In this document: positions 34,287-43,791 of the stretch, in pieces
Position numbering within the stretch: position 1 is the stretch's first letter
Layout: every line of letters begins with the position of its first letter
DNA from: Sphingopyxis sp. BSN-002
GTDB taxonomy: Bacteria > Pseudomonadota > Alphaproteobacteria > Sphingomonadales > Sphingomonadaceae
Direction: 5' to 3'
Assembly (NCBI RefSeq): GCF_022024275.1
Contig: NZ_CP091804.1
Location: forward strand, 3,614,501-3,678,500
Length of the DNA: 64,000 nucleotides
Translations under genes and position numbers: made by a program
Notes under the pieces: generated by a model
What the model was told of the DNA's origin: nothing
Database searches by the model: none
What the model saw: the letters and a program-made list of their open reading frames with translations, nothing else

Positions 34287-36851
34287 ATGACCGTCCAGCC
34301 GGGATCGAGGATCGAAGCGAAGCCGCATCTGCGTGCGGTACCGCCGGATGGCGTGGTTGCGCCCGTCCGTTCGCAATCGACGCCGCCGCGGTTCCCGCCC
34401 GATCTTGTCGGGCTCGATTCCGCCCTCTGGCTCGAAAAACTGTCCGCTCACGAAATTGCACTCGTCCGCGCGCCGGCGGGCTATGGCAAATCGGCCTGGT
34501 GCGCAGCGCTTTTCGCCGAAGCCCGCGTCGCGGGCTGGCAGACCTTCTGGGCCGGCGCCGGTCAGGGCATGGTCAGCGAGATTTGCGATGATGTGCGTCG
34601 GGCGTGCGAAGCCGGTCCCGAAGACAGGCCGTGTCTGCTGATCGTCGACGATGCCGATCGTCCGGCCGATGCGCAGGTGATCGCTTCGCTCGACGCGTTG
34701 CTGTCCCCGCCGCCGTCACGGTTGCGGCTGGTGCTGGCCGGACGAGGGAGCTTTACCGTCGCGACGGGCGATGCCGCGGGACGAGGCATGGCGCTTGCGG
34801 TCGGCGCGCGCGATCTGGCGATTGCAGGCGATGCGGCAGCGAGCATCTCGGGGTGGCCGCGCGGGACCATCGATGCCTTGATGGAGGGCTGGCCTGCCGG
34901 GCTTCGTCTGGCGAAGCATGCCGACGGGCCGGACGCGCTGGCGGAGCGGGTTGCCGATTATTTCGGGCCACTGATTGCGGAGCTTTCGCCCGCCGAGCGG
35001 ACGTTTGTACGGCGCGTCGCGGTTGCGCCGGCGTTCAATGCCGAGCTTGCCCGTCTGCTGAGCGGCGACGAGGGCGCCGACAAGTCCGTGGAAGCCCTGA
35101 TGACGCGGGGCCTGTTCATGGACCGCGCCGGGGGACAGGCGGGAGGGCGGGCCGGCTGGTTCCGGCTGCATCCCGCTTTCCGGATGGCGCTGCTGCGCGG
35201 CCTTGCCGACGCCGAGCCGGACGCGCCGAAGCAATTGAGCCGCGCAGCATCGCGATATCTGGCATCGCAGGACATGCCCGCCGAGGCGATCGACCAGGCG
35301 ATCGCGGGCGGAGATTTCGATGCGGCGGCAACGCTCGTCGGGGTGATCGCACTTTCGATGATCGAACGCGGCGAGCTGGCGCCGCTGGCGGCCTGGCTCG
35401 ACGCGTTGCCGCCCGATCTCGTCGCCCGCTCACCGGGGCTTCCGGCGGCGCGCGCCTGGCTGGATGTGCTCGCAGCGCGACGGGATAGCGCGGACGCGCT
35501 GGCCGCACTCGCCGCGAGCGGCGGCGCCGCCGAGGCGCGGGCGATCGATCTGGTCCACCGCGCTTATTTCGGCGACGATTTCACCGGTGTGGTCGAAAGC
35601 TGCGACCAGATTCTCGCTGCACCCGACGGCCTTTCCGATCTGGCCGTTGCAATGGTTCGTGCGATGCTCGCGCAGGGTGCGCTCAAGCGCGGCCTCTTCG
35701 GACTTGTGCACGAGGTGGTGCGTCCGTTGCGCCTGCAGGACAGGCGACGGCCGCTCGACCTGCCGCTTGCGCTCGCGATCTGCACCCGTGCCGCGCTAGC
35801 GCGCGCGCAGGGGCAATTGGCCGAGGCCGAACGCATTTTGCGCGACGGGGGTCCGGTGTGCACCGGGACGCTGGCGGCTGCTCTGATCGACGCGGCGCTT
35901 GCGCGCTGCTGCTACGAGCGCGACGATCTGGTCGCCGCTGCCGAACTGGCGGAACGGGCGCTGGCGCCGATCGAGGCGAGCCCGTTCCAGGACGCGCTCG
36001 TCTCCTGCTATCTCGTCGCCATTCGCGTTGCAGCCGGGACCGGGCTGCCCGGAAAGGCCGCTTCGCTGGTTGATCGCGCCGAGCTTGTCGCTTTCGAACG
36101 CGGGTGGATGCCGCTCAAGGCGATGTGCATTGTCGAGCGTGCGCGGCTGCGCTTGCCGCCGACAATCGATGCGGAGGCGGTGCTCTCGACCGGCGAAGAG
36201 GTCGCGGCAGTGCGCGATCCGCTGTCGGTGCAGGCACGCACCTTTGCCTTGCTGGCCGAAATGCGCGCCTATGAAGCGATTGCCAACGGCGACCGGCCGC
36301 GGCTGACGATGGTTGCAGATCATTTGCTGCTGCTGGCATCCGCCGCCGACGATGCAGAGCTTCGCGCGTCGGCGACATTGTTCAATATCCTGCCCCAGCT
36401 CAGCGGGCGTTGCGACAAGATGGTCGAGCTCGAGACCGTTCGCTTCCTCAATCACGCGGCGAGCAGCGGCTTCCTCCGGACGATCGTCGATGTTCTTGAC
36501 GTCACCGGCGTGCGCGCGGTGCAGAATTTCTGCAGCGAGGCCTATTCGTCGGGCTCCTTTCTCGCCTTGCTGAAGCTCGCCGAGCCCTCGCGGCGGAACC
36601 CCGCGCTCGAGGGCGGACCCGGCGCCGCGCCGGGCGAGGCGTTCTCCTTCCTCACCGAACGGGAAATCGAGATACTGAGCGCGCTCAATGCCGGGGAATC
36701 GAACAAGGAGATCGCCCGGTCGCTGCAACTCGCGCCCGAGACGGTGAAGTGGCATCTCAAGAACATCATGCGCAAACTCCGCGCGGGAAGCCGCGAAGAG
36801 GCGGTCGCCAACGCCGCGACGCTGGGTCTCAAGCTGATCGAGGCACCCTGA
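34287..36851 (+). CDS. LuxR family regulator with MalT-like AAA/STAND module (LAL type)
   Basis: 854 residues from ATG 34287 after a G-rich ribosome-binding site. N-terminal ATPase: Walker A near residue 65 (VRAPAGYGKSAWCA, as in MalT) and Walker B LLIVDDADRP. A long alpha-helical TPR-like middle region follows. The C-terminal LuxR helix-turn-helix is FLTEREIEILSALNAGESNKEIARSLQLAPETVKWHLKNIMRKL. Such proteins activate catabolic genes on ligand and ATP binding. Divergent to the TonB receptor, so probably its activator (inference). Confidence 0.92.
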   Translation: MTVQPGSRIEAKPHLRAVPPDGVVAPVRSQSTPPRFPPDLVGLDSALWLEKLSAHEIALVRAPAGYGKSAWCAALFAEARVAGWQTFWAGAGQGMVSEICDDVRRACEAGPEDRPCLLIVDDADRPADAQVIASLDALLSPPPSRLRLVLAGRGSFTVATGDAAGRGMALAVGARDLAIAGDAAASISGWPRGTIDALMEGWPAGLRLAKHADGPDALAERVADYFGPLIAELSPAERTFVRRVAVAPAFNAELARLLSGDEGADKSVEALMTRGLFMDRAGGQAGGRAGWFRLHPAFRMALLRGLADAEPDAPKQLSRAASRYLASQDMPAEAIDQAIAGGDFDAAATLVGVIALSMIERGELAPLAAWLDALPPDLVARSPGLPAARAWLDVLAARRDSADALAALAASGGAAEARAIDLVHRAYFGDDFTGVVESCDQILAAPDGLSDLAVAMVRAMLAQGALKRGLFGLVHEVVRPLRLQDRRRPLDLPLALAICTRAALARAQGQLAEAERILRDGGPVCTGTLAAALIDAALARCCYERDDLVAAAELAERALAPIEASPFQDALVSCYLVAIRVAAGTGLPGKAASLVDRAELVAFERGWMPLKAMCIVERARLRLPPTIDAEAVLSTGEEVAAVRDPLSVQARTFALLAEMRAYEAIANGDRPRLTMVADHLLLLASAADDAELRASATLFNILPQLSGRCDKMVELETVRFLNHAASSGFLRTIVDVLDVTGVRAVQNFCSEAYSSGSFLALLKLAEPSRRNPALEGGPGAAPGEAFSFLTEREIEILSALNAGESNKEIARSLQLAPETVKWHLKNIMRKLRAGSREEAVANAATLGLKLIEAP

Positions 36852-37277
36852 GGTTCAACGCTCGGCTCGTCGCCTGATAGATTTTCTTCGTCGCAAATAC
36901 CGGCTTCGCGGATTGACGAATCCAATATCAATCTTTTAAGTTGAGATTGTCATCCGGAACTGGTCGGAACGGATGACGGGCTCTCCTCCATCGACCCGCG
37001 GCTTTTGACCGGGAAGCAGCTTGCTCCGCGTTACCAACGGCTAAAGCGCGTGATGCTCGGGCGACAGCGCCAGGCATTGCGTTCCCCCCAGAAGGGGTAT
37101 TGCGATGCATATGTGTAGCACCAGTTCCTGATCGAGGCCGATGACGCGCGCCGTGTAGCGGACTGACCGCACACGGGCGCCTTCCACCGGCGCTTCATTC
37201 ATTCCGGCCCTGCTTTCTCTCGCGAGACGCTTGCGGCCTTGCGTCCGGCGCGTGGGTGCGCCGGCGACAGGTGATTC
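36852..37277. other. Gene-poor leader region with tandem hairpins
   Basis: No well supported gene lies here. Two abutting hairpins occur: CAATCT/AGATTG (36929-36934/36944-36949) and GTCATCCG/CGGATGAC (36949-36956/36970-36977, perfect 8-bp stem). The stretch is AT-richer around 36890-36950. A minus-strand frame 37041-37202 could encode 53 residues (begins MNEAPVEG) without a clear ribosome-binding site. It probably holds the promoter of the downstream receptor and the end of the regulator transcript. Confidence 0.5.
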
Positions 37278-37457
37278 ATGCCTTTGCTGACCCGATCCGA
37301 CCTGTCGGATCTGGCTCGCTACCCTGCGTCCCTGCGCAGCGCCGCCCGTGCGCTGTGGGGTGCGGAGCTGGCGGCTGCCCGATCCGGCCCGGCGCCCGGC
37401 GCCATCGTTCATCACATCAAGAAGGGGGCGGCGCTGCCGCCCGGGGACAAGATATAA
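37278..37457 (+). CDS. Small ORF, 59 residues, possible coupled leader of the TonB receptor
   Basis: It begins MPLLTRSDLS and ends LPPGDKI. The ATG is six bases after AGGTG. Its TAA shares a base with the receptor ATG (TAATG), a pattern of translational coupling, and the receptor itself has a poor ribosome-binding site. The peptide has no Cys and no Met after the start, which is notable upstream of sulfur-scavenging genes. No family is recognised. It may be only the receptor 5' leader. Confidence 0.45.
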   Translation: MPLLTRSDLSDLARYPASLRSAARALWGAELAAARSGPAPGAIVHHIKKGAALPPGDKI

Positions 37458-39853
37458 TGATCAAATTCTCTCGCGAACATCGTCTGAAGCTCTTGTTCGG
37501 TGCCGCGTTGCTGGTTCCGGCCTCGCCCGCGCTGGCCGCCGGGGACGACACCGCCGATGCGGTGGCTGACGCCGGCGGCGACTATGACGGCGCCGAAATC
37601 ATCGTATCGGCGCGTCGGCGTGACGAAAGCGCGCAGGACGTACCGATCGCCCTGTCGGTTGTGGGGGCCGAGACGCTCGAAAAGACCGGAAACTATACGC
37701 TCACCCAGATCCAGCAGATCGTCCCCAGCCTGCAGGTGTTCAGCTTCAATCCGCGCAATACCAATATCAACATCCGCGGTCTGGGCAGCAATGTCGCGCT
37801 GACCAACGACGGGCTCGAGAACGGCGTCGGCTTCTATATCGACAATGTCTATTACGGCCGCGTCGGGCAGACGCAGTTCGACCTGGTCGACCTGCAGCAG
37901 ATCGAGGTGCTGCGCGGACCGCAGGGTACGCTGTTCGGCAAGAACACCACGTCGGGCGCTATCAACATCACGTCGCGCAAACCGGGCTTCGATCCCGAAT
38001 TCTCCGGCGAGGCAAGTGTCGGCGACTATGGCTATTACCAGCTCCGCGCCTCGGCGTCGGGCGGGCTGATCGACGATCTGCTCGCCGTCCGCCTCAGCGG
38101 TTCGGTAACCGAACGGCGGGGTTTCCTCTACAATACGACGCAGAACGAGCGCGCGCAGGATTATTCGAACTGGAGCGTGCGCGGGCAATTGCTCTTCACC
38201 CCGGGCGCGGACCTCGAGGTCAGGATCATCGGCGACTTCTCGCGGCAGAAGCAGAATCACGTCCTCAACGTCTTCGCGAACTATTTCGGCACCTTCGATA
38301 ACGGGGCCGCCATTCCCAACAGCTTTGCCGAGCGCGCGGCCCGTTTTCCGGGCTACGTCTTTCCGGCGATCGATCCCTTTGCCCGGAGGGGCGAAGCGAA
38401 CAGCCACTATCAGTCGAACATGGACGGTTATGGCGTTTCGGGGCAGGTCGACTGGGATATCGGCGCGGCAAAGCTGACATCGATCACCGCCTATCGCTGG
38501 TGGGACTGGAACCCTGCGAACGACGGCGATTCGACATCGTTGCCGGTGATCGTCAAGGCGCAGCAGGCGAACCGTCAGCGCCAGTTCAGCCAGGAAATCC
38601 GCTTGGCGTCGGACACGGATGGTCCGATCGACTATGTCGTCGGCGCCTATTATTTCTGGCAGATCATCCGCGGCAAGGGCGCCACGGCTTTCGGGTCGGC
38701 GGCGGGCCTGTGGAATCGGCCGGCCGCATCGCCATTGCCGCTTGCCGTGTGGGAGGCCGCGCTCAACGGGTTCGAGGCGAATTCCACATCCGATCCGCGC
38801 ACGCGCAGCTATGCACTCTTCGGTCAGGCGGACTGGAAGATCAACGACCGTCTGACGCTGACCGGCGGCCTTCGTTTCACGCATGAAAAGAAGGACGGAT
38901 CCTTCAATCAATTCCATGTCGCAGGCGTCGACCTTTCGACCTTGCCGGCCGCAATCGCCACCAACGCAGCGCTGCTGCGAACGCAGTTCAATCCGGTCAC
39001 CAGCTATTCGACGGGTTTCACCGATAACAGCCTGTCGGGTCTCGCGACGCTGTCGTGGCAGTTCTCGGGCGATGCGCTGGCCTATGCGACCTATTCGCGC
39101 GGCAACAAGTCGGGCGGGCTCAATCTCACCAACCTGCCGACGGGCATCGACCCGGATGTCGCGCCCGAAAAGGTCGACAGCTATGAACTCGGCATCAAGT
39201 CGCAATGGTTCGGTCGCAAGGTGACACTGAACCTCGCCGGCTATTGGACCGAGATCAGCGACTATCAGACCGCGATCACCGAGCAGGTCCCCAATACCGT
39301 CAATGTTCGCCAGTATATCGCGAATATCCCCGGCGTGCGCTCACGCGGCGTCGAGGGCGACCTCAGCTTCGCGCCAACCGAGCGCGCGAGCTTCTATGCC
39401 TCCGTCGCCTATGCCGACACGACATACAGCGATTACCCCAATGCTCCGCAGGCACCCGAGCGGCTCAACCTCGGGTCGATCCAGGATCTGACCGGGGCGC
39501 AGTTGCCCGGCGTGCCGAAATTCACCTACACCCTTGGCGGCGATCTGTCGGCGCCGCTCGGCAATCTCGGCGGGCGCGATCTGTCGGCCTATCTGCACGC
39601 CGACTATTCGCATCGCTCGTCGTTCAACACCTCGTCCAGCAACAGCGCATATGGTGACGTCCCCGCCTATGGGATCGCCAACGCGCGGATCGGTTTCAGG
39701 ACCGACGACGGACTGCTCGACCTGTCGCTCTGGGCGCGGAACCTGTTCGACAAGGATTATTTCCAGACCCTCTCGCCCGCGGTGACCGGCATCGTCACCG
39801 CGCTGATCGGCGAGCCGCGCACCGTCGGCCTGACGCTCAGGACGAAGCTCTGA
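37457..39853 (+). CDS. TonB-dependent outer-membrane receptor (sulfate-ester unit)
   Basis: 798 residues from ATG 37457. Signal peptide with LLFGAALLVPASPALAA, box-like AEIIVSARRRDESAQD, plug (DVPIALSVV, NINIRGLGSN, IEVLRGPQGTLFGKNTTSGAI) and barrel ending VGLTLRTKL. It lies 102 bp upstream of the AtsK-type alkylsulfatase and is followed by a sulfatase, so it probably takes up sulfate esters (inference). It differs clearly from the other two receptors in the window. Confidence 0.92.
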   Translation: MIKFSREHRLKLLFGAALLVPASPALAAGDDTADAVADAGGDYDGAEIIVSARRRDESAQDVPIALSVVGAETLEKTGNYTLTQIQQIVPSLQVFSFNPRNTNINIRGLGSNVALTNDGLENGVGFYIDNVYYGRVGQTQFDLVDLQQIEVLRGPQGTLFGKNTTSGAINITSRKPGFDPEFSGEASVGDYGYYQLRASASGGLIDDLLAVRLSGSVTERRGFLYNTTQNERAQDYSNWSVRGQLLFTPGADLEVRIIGDFSRQKQNHVLNVFANYFGTFDNGAAIPNSFAERAARFPGYVFPAIDPFARRGEANSHYQSNMDGYGVSGQVDWDIGAAKLTSITAYRWWDWNPANDGDSTSLPVIVKAQQANRQRQFSQEIRLASDTDGPIDYVVGAYYFWQIIRGKGATAFGSAAGLWNRPAASPLPLAVWEAALNGFEANSTSDPRTRSYALFGQADWKINDRLTLTGGLRFTHEKKDGSFNQFHVAGVDLSTLPAAIATNAALLRTQFNPVTSYSTGFTDNSLSGLATLSWQFSGDALAYATYSRGNKSGGLNLTNLPTGIDPDVAPEKVDSYELGIKSQWFGRKVTLNLAGYWTEISDYQTAITEQVPNTVNVRQYIANIPGVRSRGVEGDLSFAPTERASFYASVAYADTTYSDYPNAPQAPERLNLGSIQDLTGAQLPGVPKFTYTLGGDLSAPLGNLGGRDLSAYLHADYSHRSSFNTSSSNSAYGDVPAYGIANARIGFRTDDGLLDLSLWARNLFDKDYFQTLSPAVTGIVTALIGEPRTVGLTLRTKL

Positions 39854-39955
39854 TGCTTGCCGCCGCCTTTCCGAAATTCGCCGACAGCCCGGGCCGGAAG
39901 CCGGTTCGTGTTCTCGTCGGATACGCCTGCCGCCCAACCCCCAAAGGAGACTGAC

Positions 39956-40909
39956 ATGACGGACCTTCACAACAGCTACGCCAATGCTCGCGACAAGAAT
40001 ATCCCGCTCGAAATAACGCCCGTGACCGGCACGATCGGCGCCATCGTGGGCGGCATCCAGCTGTCCGGCGACCTGCCCGCGCCGGTGGTGCAGGCGATCC
40101 AGGCGGCTCTGGTACGGCACAAGGTGCTCTTCTTCCGCGACCAGCAGCATCTGACTGATCAGGATCATGAGGGTTTTGCCGCGCTGCTCGGCGATCCGGT
40201 CGCGCATCCGACGGTGCCGGTCGCCGAAGGCTCGCGCTACCTGCTCGAGCTCGACAGCAGGGAAGGCTATGCCGCGTCGAGCTGGCATACCGACGTGACG
40301 TTCGTCGATGCCTATCCGAAGGCGTCCATCCTGCGCGCGATCACCATCCCCGAAGCGGGCGGCGACACGCAATGGGCCAATGGAGAAACGGCATACGAAG
40401 GGCTGCCGGAGGTGCTGCGCCAGCTCGTCAACAATCTGTGGGCAACGCACACCAATCTCTATGACTATGCGTCGATCCTGCAGTCGGCACCCGATGCCGG
40501 AAGCGCCGCGAAGCGGATCAAGGAACATCGCAACGTCTTTGCCTCGACGGTGTACGAGACCGAGCATCCGGTGGTGCGCGTCCATCCGGTGAGCGGACAG
40601 CGCAGCCTGTTGCTCCGTCATTTCGTCAAGCAGTTCGTCGGCCTGAACGCGACGGATTCGGCGCGCCTCTTCCAGACGCTGCAGGACCACATCACCAAGC
40701 CCGAAAACGTCGTGCGCTGGCGCTGGCGCGAAGGCGACGTCGCGATCTGGGACAATCAGGCGACCCAGCACCGTGCGACCGCCGACTTCGGACTTCAGCG
40801 TCGTACGCTGCGTCGCGCGACGATCCACGGGGAAATCCCGGTCGCGATCGACGGCCGCCAGAGCCGCACCGTTCGCAAGGAAAGGGCGGTTCAGTACGAG
40901 CCCGCCTGA
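39956..40909 (+). CDS. atsK: Alkylsulfatase, Fe(II)/2-oxoglutarate-dependent (AtsK/TauD family)
   Basis: 317 residues; ATG 39956 follows AAAGGAGA. The TauD/TfdA fold is clear: iron ligands His and Asp in SSWHTDVTF, distal His in NQATQHRAT and Arg in RRTLRRATI. PVAHPTVPV, YETEHPVVRVHP and RWRWREGDVAIWDN are very close to Pseudomonas AtsK as I recall it. AtsK oxidises alkyl sulfate esters to aldehyde plus sulfate. Taurine dioxygenase is less likely given these matches. It sits between a TonB receptor and a sulfatase gene. Confidence 0.88.
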   Translation: MTDLHNSYANARDKNIPLEITPVTGTIGAIVGGIQLSGDLPAPVVQAIQAALVRHKVLFFRDQQHLTDQDHEGFAALLGDPVAHPTVPVAEGSRYLLELDSREGYAASSWHTDVTFVDAYPKASILRAITIPEAGGDTQWANGETAYEGLPEVLRQLVNNLWATHTNLYDYASILQSAPDAGSAAKRIKEHRNVFASTVYETEHPVVRVHPVSGQRSLLLRHFVKQFVGLNATDSARLFQTLQDHITKPENVVRWRWREGDVAIWDNQATQHRATADFGLQRRTLRRATIHGEIPVAIDGRQSRTVRKERAVQYEPA

Positions 40910-41028
40910 CGAGACAGGCCGGCGCTACCGACTCTCCTCCCTTCCTGTGACTGCGCCGGTCCAGACTGCGGCGCGCCCGGGTTTCATTCGCCCGCGGCGC
41001 GCCGCCCTTCCATGACAAGGATATCCCG

Positions 41029-42654
41029 ATGAAGCGTTTCGTGTCGCTGCTGCTTGCCCTGCTGATCGCGGTTCCGTCTGCACAGGCGAAGGAGCGCCGG
41101 CCGAACTTTCTGATCATCGTGGCTGATGACCTCGGATATTCGGATGTCGGCGCTTTCGGGGGCGAGATACGTACGCCGAATCTCGACCGGCTCGCGCTGG
41201 CGGGTATCCGCCTCGCAGGCTTCCATACAGCGCCCACCTGTTCGCCGACGCGTTCGATGCTGTTGTCGGGTACCGACAATCACCTTGCCGGGCTCGGTAC
41301 GATGGCAGAGATGATCCGGCCCACCCAGCAGGGACAGCCGGGCTATGAAGGCTATTTGCGCGGCGATGTCGCGACCCTTGCCGAAAGGCTCTCGGAAGGC
41401 GGGTATCGCACGCTCTTTTCGGGCAAGTGGCATCTGGGCCTGACGCCCGGGCAGGATCCGCATGTCCGCGGTTTCCAGCGCAGCTTCGCCCTGTTGCAGG
41501 GCGGGCACAATCATTTCGGCACCGACGTCGGGAGTACGGCGACCTATACCGAACAGGGGCGCCCGCTGGCGAGATTGCCCGCCGATTTCTATTCGAGTGA
41601 CTATTTTGCCAGCCGCCTGATCGACTTTCTCGGCGAACAGAGAGGGGCAGGGGGCGGCAAGCCCTTCTTCGCCTATCTGGCCTTCACAGCGCCGCACTGG
41701 CCGCTTCAGGCACCCGCCGGAGACATCGCGCGCTACAAGGGCCGCTACGACGCCGGCTTCGACGCGCTGCGCGAGCAGCGGCTCGCCCGTCAGCGAGCGC
41801 TTGGCATCCTGCCGGACAATGTTGTTCCCCATACGCCGCGCAATCGCGACGGAAGCTGGGATTCGCTTACCGCCGACCAGCAGCGGACCGCGGCACGCAA
41901 TATGGAAATCTATGCCGCCATGGTCGACCGCCTCGACCAGAATGTCGGCCGGGTGATTGACGCGCTTCGCGCCTCCGGCGAGCTCGACAATACGGTGATC
42001 GTCTTTCTGGCGGATAACGGCGCCGAAGCGCTCGATGCCGGGACGACGGGTGCCGAAATGCTCGGCCGTTATACGAAAGGCGCCGACAACAGTTTCGCCA
42101 ACCGCGGGGCCGCAACCTCCTACGTGACCTACGGCGCCGGCTGGGCGCAGGCCGCTACGGCCCCGTCATGGCTGACCAAGGGCTATCAGAGCGAAGGCGG
42201 GACGCGGACGGTTGCGTTCCTCAGCGGTGCGGGAATTCCGCGGCGTGACGGTGCCGAGTCCCAGTTTCTTTCGGTCGCCGATATCGCGCCGACGCTGCTC
42301 GACCTGGCGCAGGTCGACCCGGCAACGACCAGGGTCGGCGGCCGCGCTGTTCGCCCGATCACGGGTCGTTCGTGGGCGGCGTGGCTTCGGGACCCGGAAT
42401 TGCGCGTTTACGGCGCGGAGGATGGTGTCGGTAGCGAGCTCTTCGGCTCGCGCGCCTATCGGCAGGGCGACTGGAAACTGACCGATATCGGTGATGGCAT
42501 CTGGCGTCTGTTCGATATTGCGCACGATCCGGGCGAAACCCGCGATCTGTCGCTGACCGAACCCGGGCGGCGTGAGAGACTGGCCGCTGCGTGGGAACGC
42601 TATGCGCGCGAGGTCGGGGTAATCGCGCCGGATTCGATACCGTACCGGCCCTAG
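41029..42654 (+). CDS. Arylsulfatase (formylglycine type I sulfatase), periplasmic
   Basis: 541 residues. The signal peptide ends AVPSAQAKE. Metal site NFLIIVADDLGYSDVGAFGG, then the Cys-type formylglycine signature CSPTRSMLLSG, then SGKWHLG, HWPLQAP and DNGAEA, all typical of AtsA-like enzymes. The Cys must be oxidised by a formylglycine-generating enzyme or AtsB-type maturase, which is not in the window. It hydrolyses sulfate esters outside the inner membrane, supplying sulfate. The gene is downstream of atsK. Confidence 0.92.
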   Translation: MKRFVSLLLALLIAVPSAQAKERRPNFLIIVADDLGYSDVGAFGGEIRTPNLDRLALAGIRLAGFHTAPTCSPTRSMLLSGTDNHLAGLGTMAEMIRPTQQGQPGYEGYLRGDVATLAERLSEGGYRTLFSGKWHLGLTPGQDPHVRGFQRSFALLQGGHNHFGTDVGSTATYTEQGRPLARLPADFYSSDYFASRLIDFLGEQRGAGGGKPFFAYLAFTAPHWPLQAPAGDIARYKGRYDAGFDALREQRLARQRALGILPDNVVPHTPRNRDGSWDSLTADQQRTAARNMEIYAAMVDRLDQNVGRVIDALRASGELDNTVIVFLADNGAEALDAGTTGAEMLGRYTKGADNSFANRGAATSYVTYGAGWAQAATAPSWLTKGYQSEGGTRTVAFLSGAGIPRRDGAESQFLSVADIAPTLLDLAQVDPATTRVGGRAVRPITGRSWAAWLRDPELRVYGAEDGVGSELFGSRAYRQGDWKLTDIGDGIWRLFDIAHDPGETRDLSLTEPGRRERLAAAWERYAREVGVIAPDSIPYRP

Positions 42655-42672
42655 CGCGGATCGCGGGGTTTA

Positions 42673-42763
42673 TGGCGGAGCGGGAGGGATTCGAACCCTC
42701 GATACGCTTTTGACGTATACTCACTTTCCAGGCGAGCGCCTTCGACCACTCGGCCACCGCTCC
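42673..42763 (-). tRNA. tRNA-Ser (GGA anticodon)
   Basis: On the minus strand the acceptor GGAGCGG pairs with CCGCTCC, followed by G and encoded CCA. The anticodon arm reads CTCGC-CTGGAAA-GTGAG with GGA. A long variable arm and the T-loop GGTTCGAATCC are as expected for a class II serine tRNA of 91 nt. Confidence 0.96.
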
Positions 42764-42841
42764 GCATGCACTGGATTGAAGGCGCGCCCTAATCGCTTGG
42801 CGGGGCTTTCGCAAGCCGATTGGGCGTGGCAGACAGGCGAC

Positions 42842-43789
42842 ATGAAACATCTGCTCCTGGCCGCGGCTGCGGCATCGCTCGTCCTTCCCGTCCACGCCGA
42901 GGAACCTGCGCCGGTGCCCTCGCCAGGTGAGATAGCCGCCGCGGCGCCCGCGGGCGACTGGGTGTCCATCGCGCCCTCGGACCTGCTCGTCATGGACTTG
43001 GCGCCCGATGCGAAGGGGAACTCCCGCCGCGTCGTGATCCAGCTGATGCCGGCGCCGTTCAGCCAGGGCTGGATCGGCAACATCCGCAGGCTCGCCGCGG
43101 CGCATTGGTGGGACGGCACGAGCGTCAATCGCGTACAGGACAATTATGTCGCGCAATGGGGTGATGCGACGGAGAAGAAGGCCTTGCCCGAGGGATTGGC
43201 GACGATTCCGGAGAGCGGGTACGAGACGTCCCGCATTGCCTATCATGGTCAACCCGGCTCGGGCGGCGCGACGCGAAGGTTGCTTTCGGCACCGGTCGCG
43301 ACGGACGCCTATAGCAGCCAGGCCGGATTTCTGGACGGATGGCCCGTCGCGAGGAAAAAGGACATGGTCTGGCCGGTTCATTGCTATGCGATGGTCGGCG
43401 TGGGTCGCAACATGTCGCCGGACACGGGCACGGGCGCCGAGCTCTATGCGGTGATCGGCCATGCACCGCGCCACCTCGACCGGAATATTGCCGTTGTCGG
43501 GCGTGTGATCAGCGGCATCGAATATTTGTCGAGCCTGCCGCGCGGTACAGGCGCGCTCGGGTTTTACGAGGAGGAAGCACAGCGCGTCGGGATCGAGAAA
43601 ATCCGTCTGGCGGCGGAACTGCCCTTTGCCGAGCAGCCGAGATTCGAATTTCTGTCGACCGAAAGCGACAGCTTCGCGCGGTATGCCGACGCGCGGCAGA
43701 ACCGGCGCGATCCGTTCTTTATCAAGCCCGCCGGCGGCGCCGACATCTGCAATGTTCCTGTACCTGTTCGCGCAGTCGGGGCCAGATAG
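42842..43789 (+). CDS. Peptidyl-prolyl isomerase, cyclophilin type, exported
   Basis: 315 residues from ATG 42842. The signal peptide MKHLLLAAAAASLVLPVHAEE is followed by a cyclophilin-type domain with VVIQLMPAPFSQGWIGNIRRLAAAHWWDGTSVNRVQDNYVAQWGD and later ELYAVIGHAPRHLDRNIAVVGRVISGIEYL. It probably helps folding in the periplasm. Some active-site residues are shifted from the standard set, so activity is not certain. The next gene starts 2 bp after its stop. Confidence 0.85.
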   Translation: MKHLLLAAAAASLVLPVHAEEPAPVPSPGEIAAAAPAGDWVSIAPSDLLVMDLAPDAKGNSRRVVIQLMPAPFSQGWIGNIRRLAAAHWWDGTSVNRVQDNYVAQWGDATEKKALPEGLATIPESGYETSRIAYHGQPGSGGATRRLLSAPVATDAYSSQAGFLDGWPVARKKDMVWPVHCYAMVGVGRNMSPDTGTGAELYAVIGHAPRHLDRNIAVVGRVISGIEYLSSLPRGTGALGFYEEEAQRVGIEKIRLAAELPFAEQPRFEFLSTESDSFARYADARQNRRDPFFIKPAGGADICNVPVPVRAVGAR

Positions 43790-43791
43790 GT

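Noticed and set aside
37041..37415. Minus-strand 124-residue frame in the gap before the receptor
   Set aside because: The first part is antisense to the small ORF and poorly coding; only its last 53 residues look plausible and no ribosome-binding site supports them, so it is mentioned but not called.
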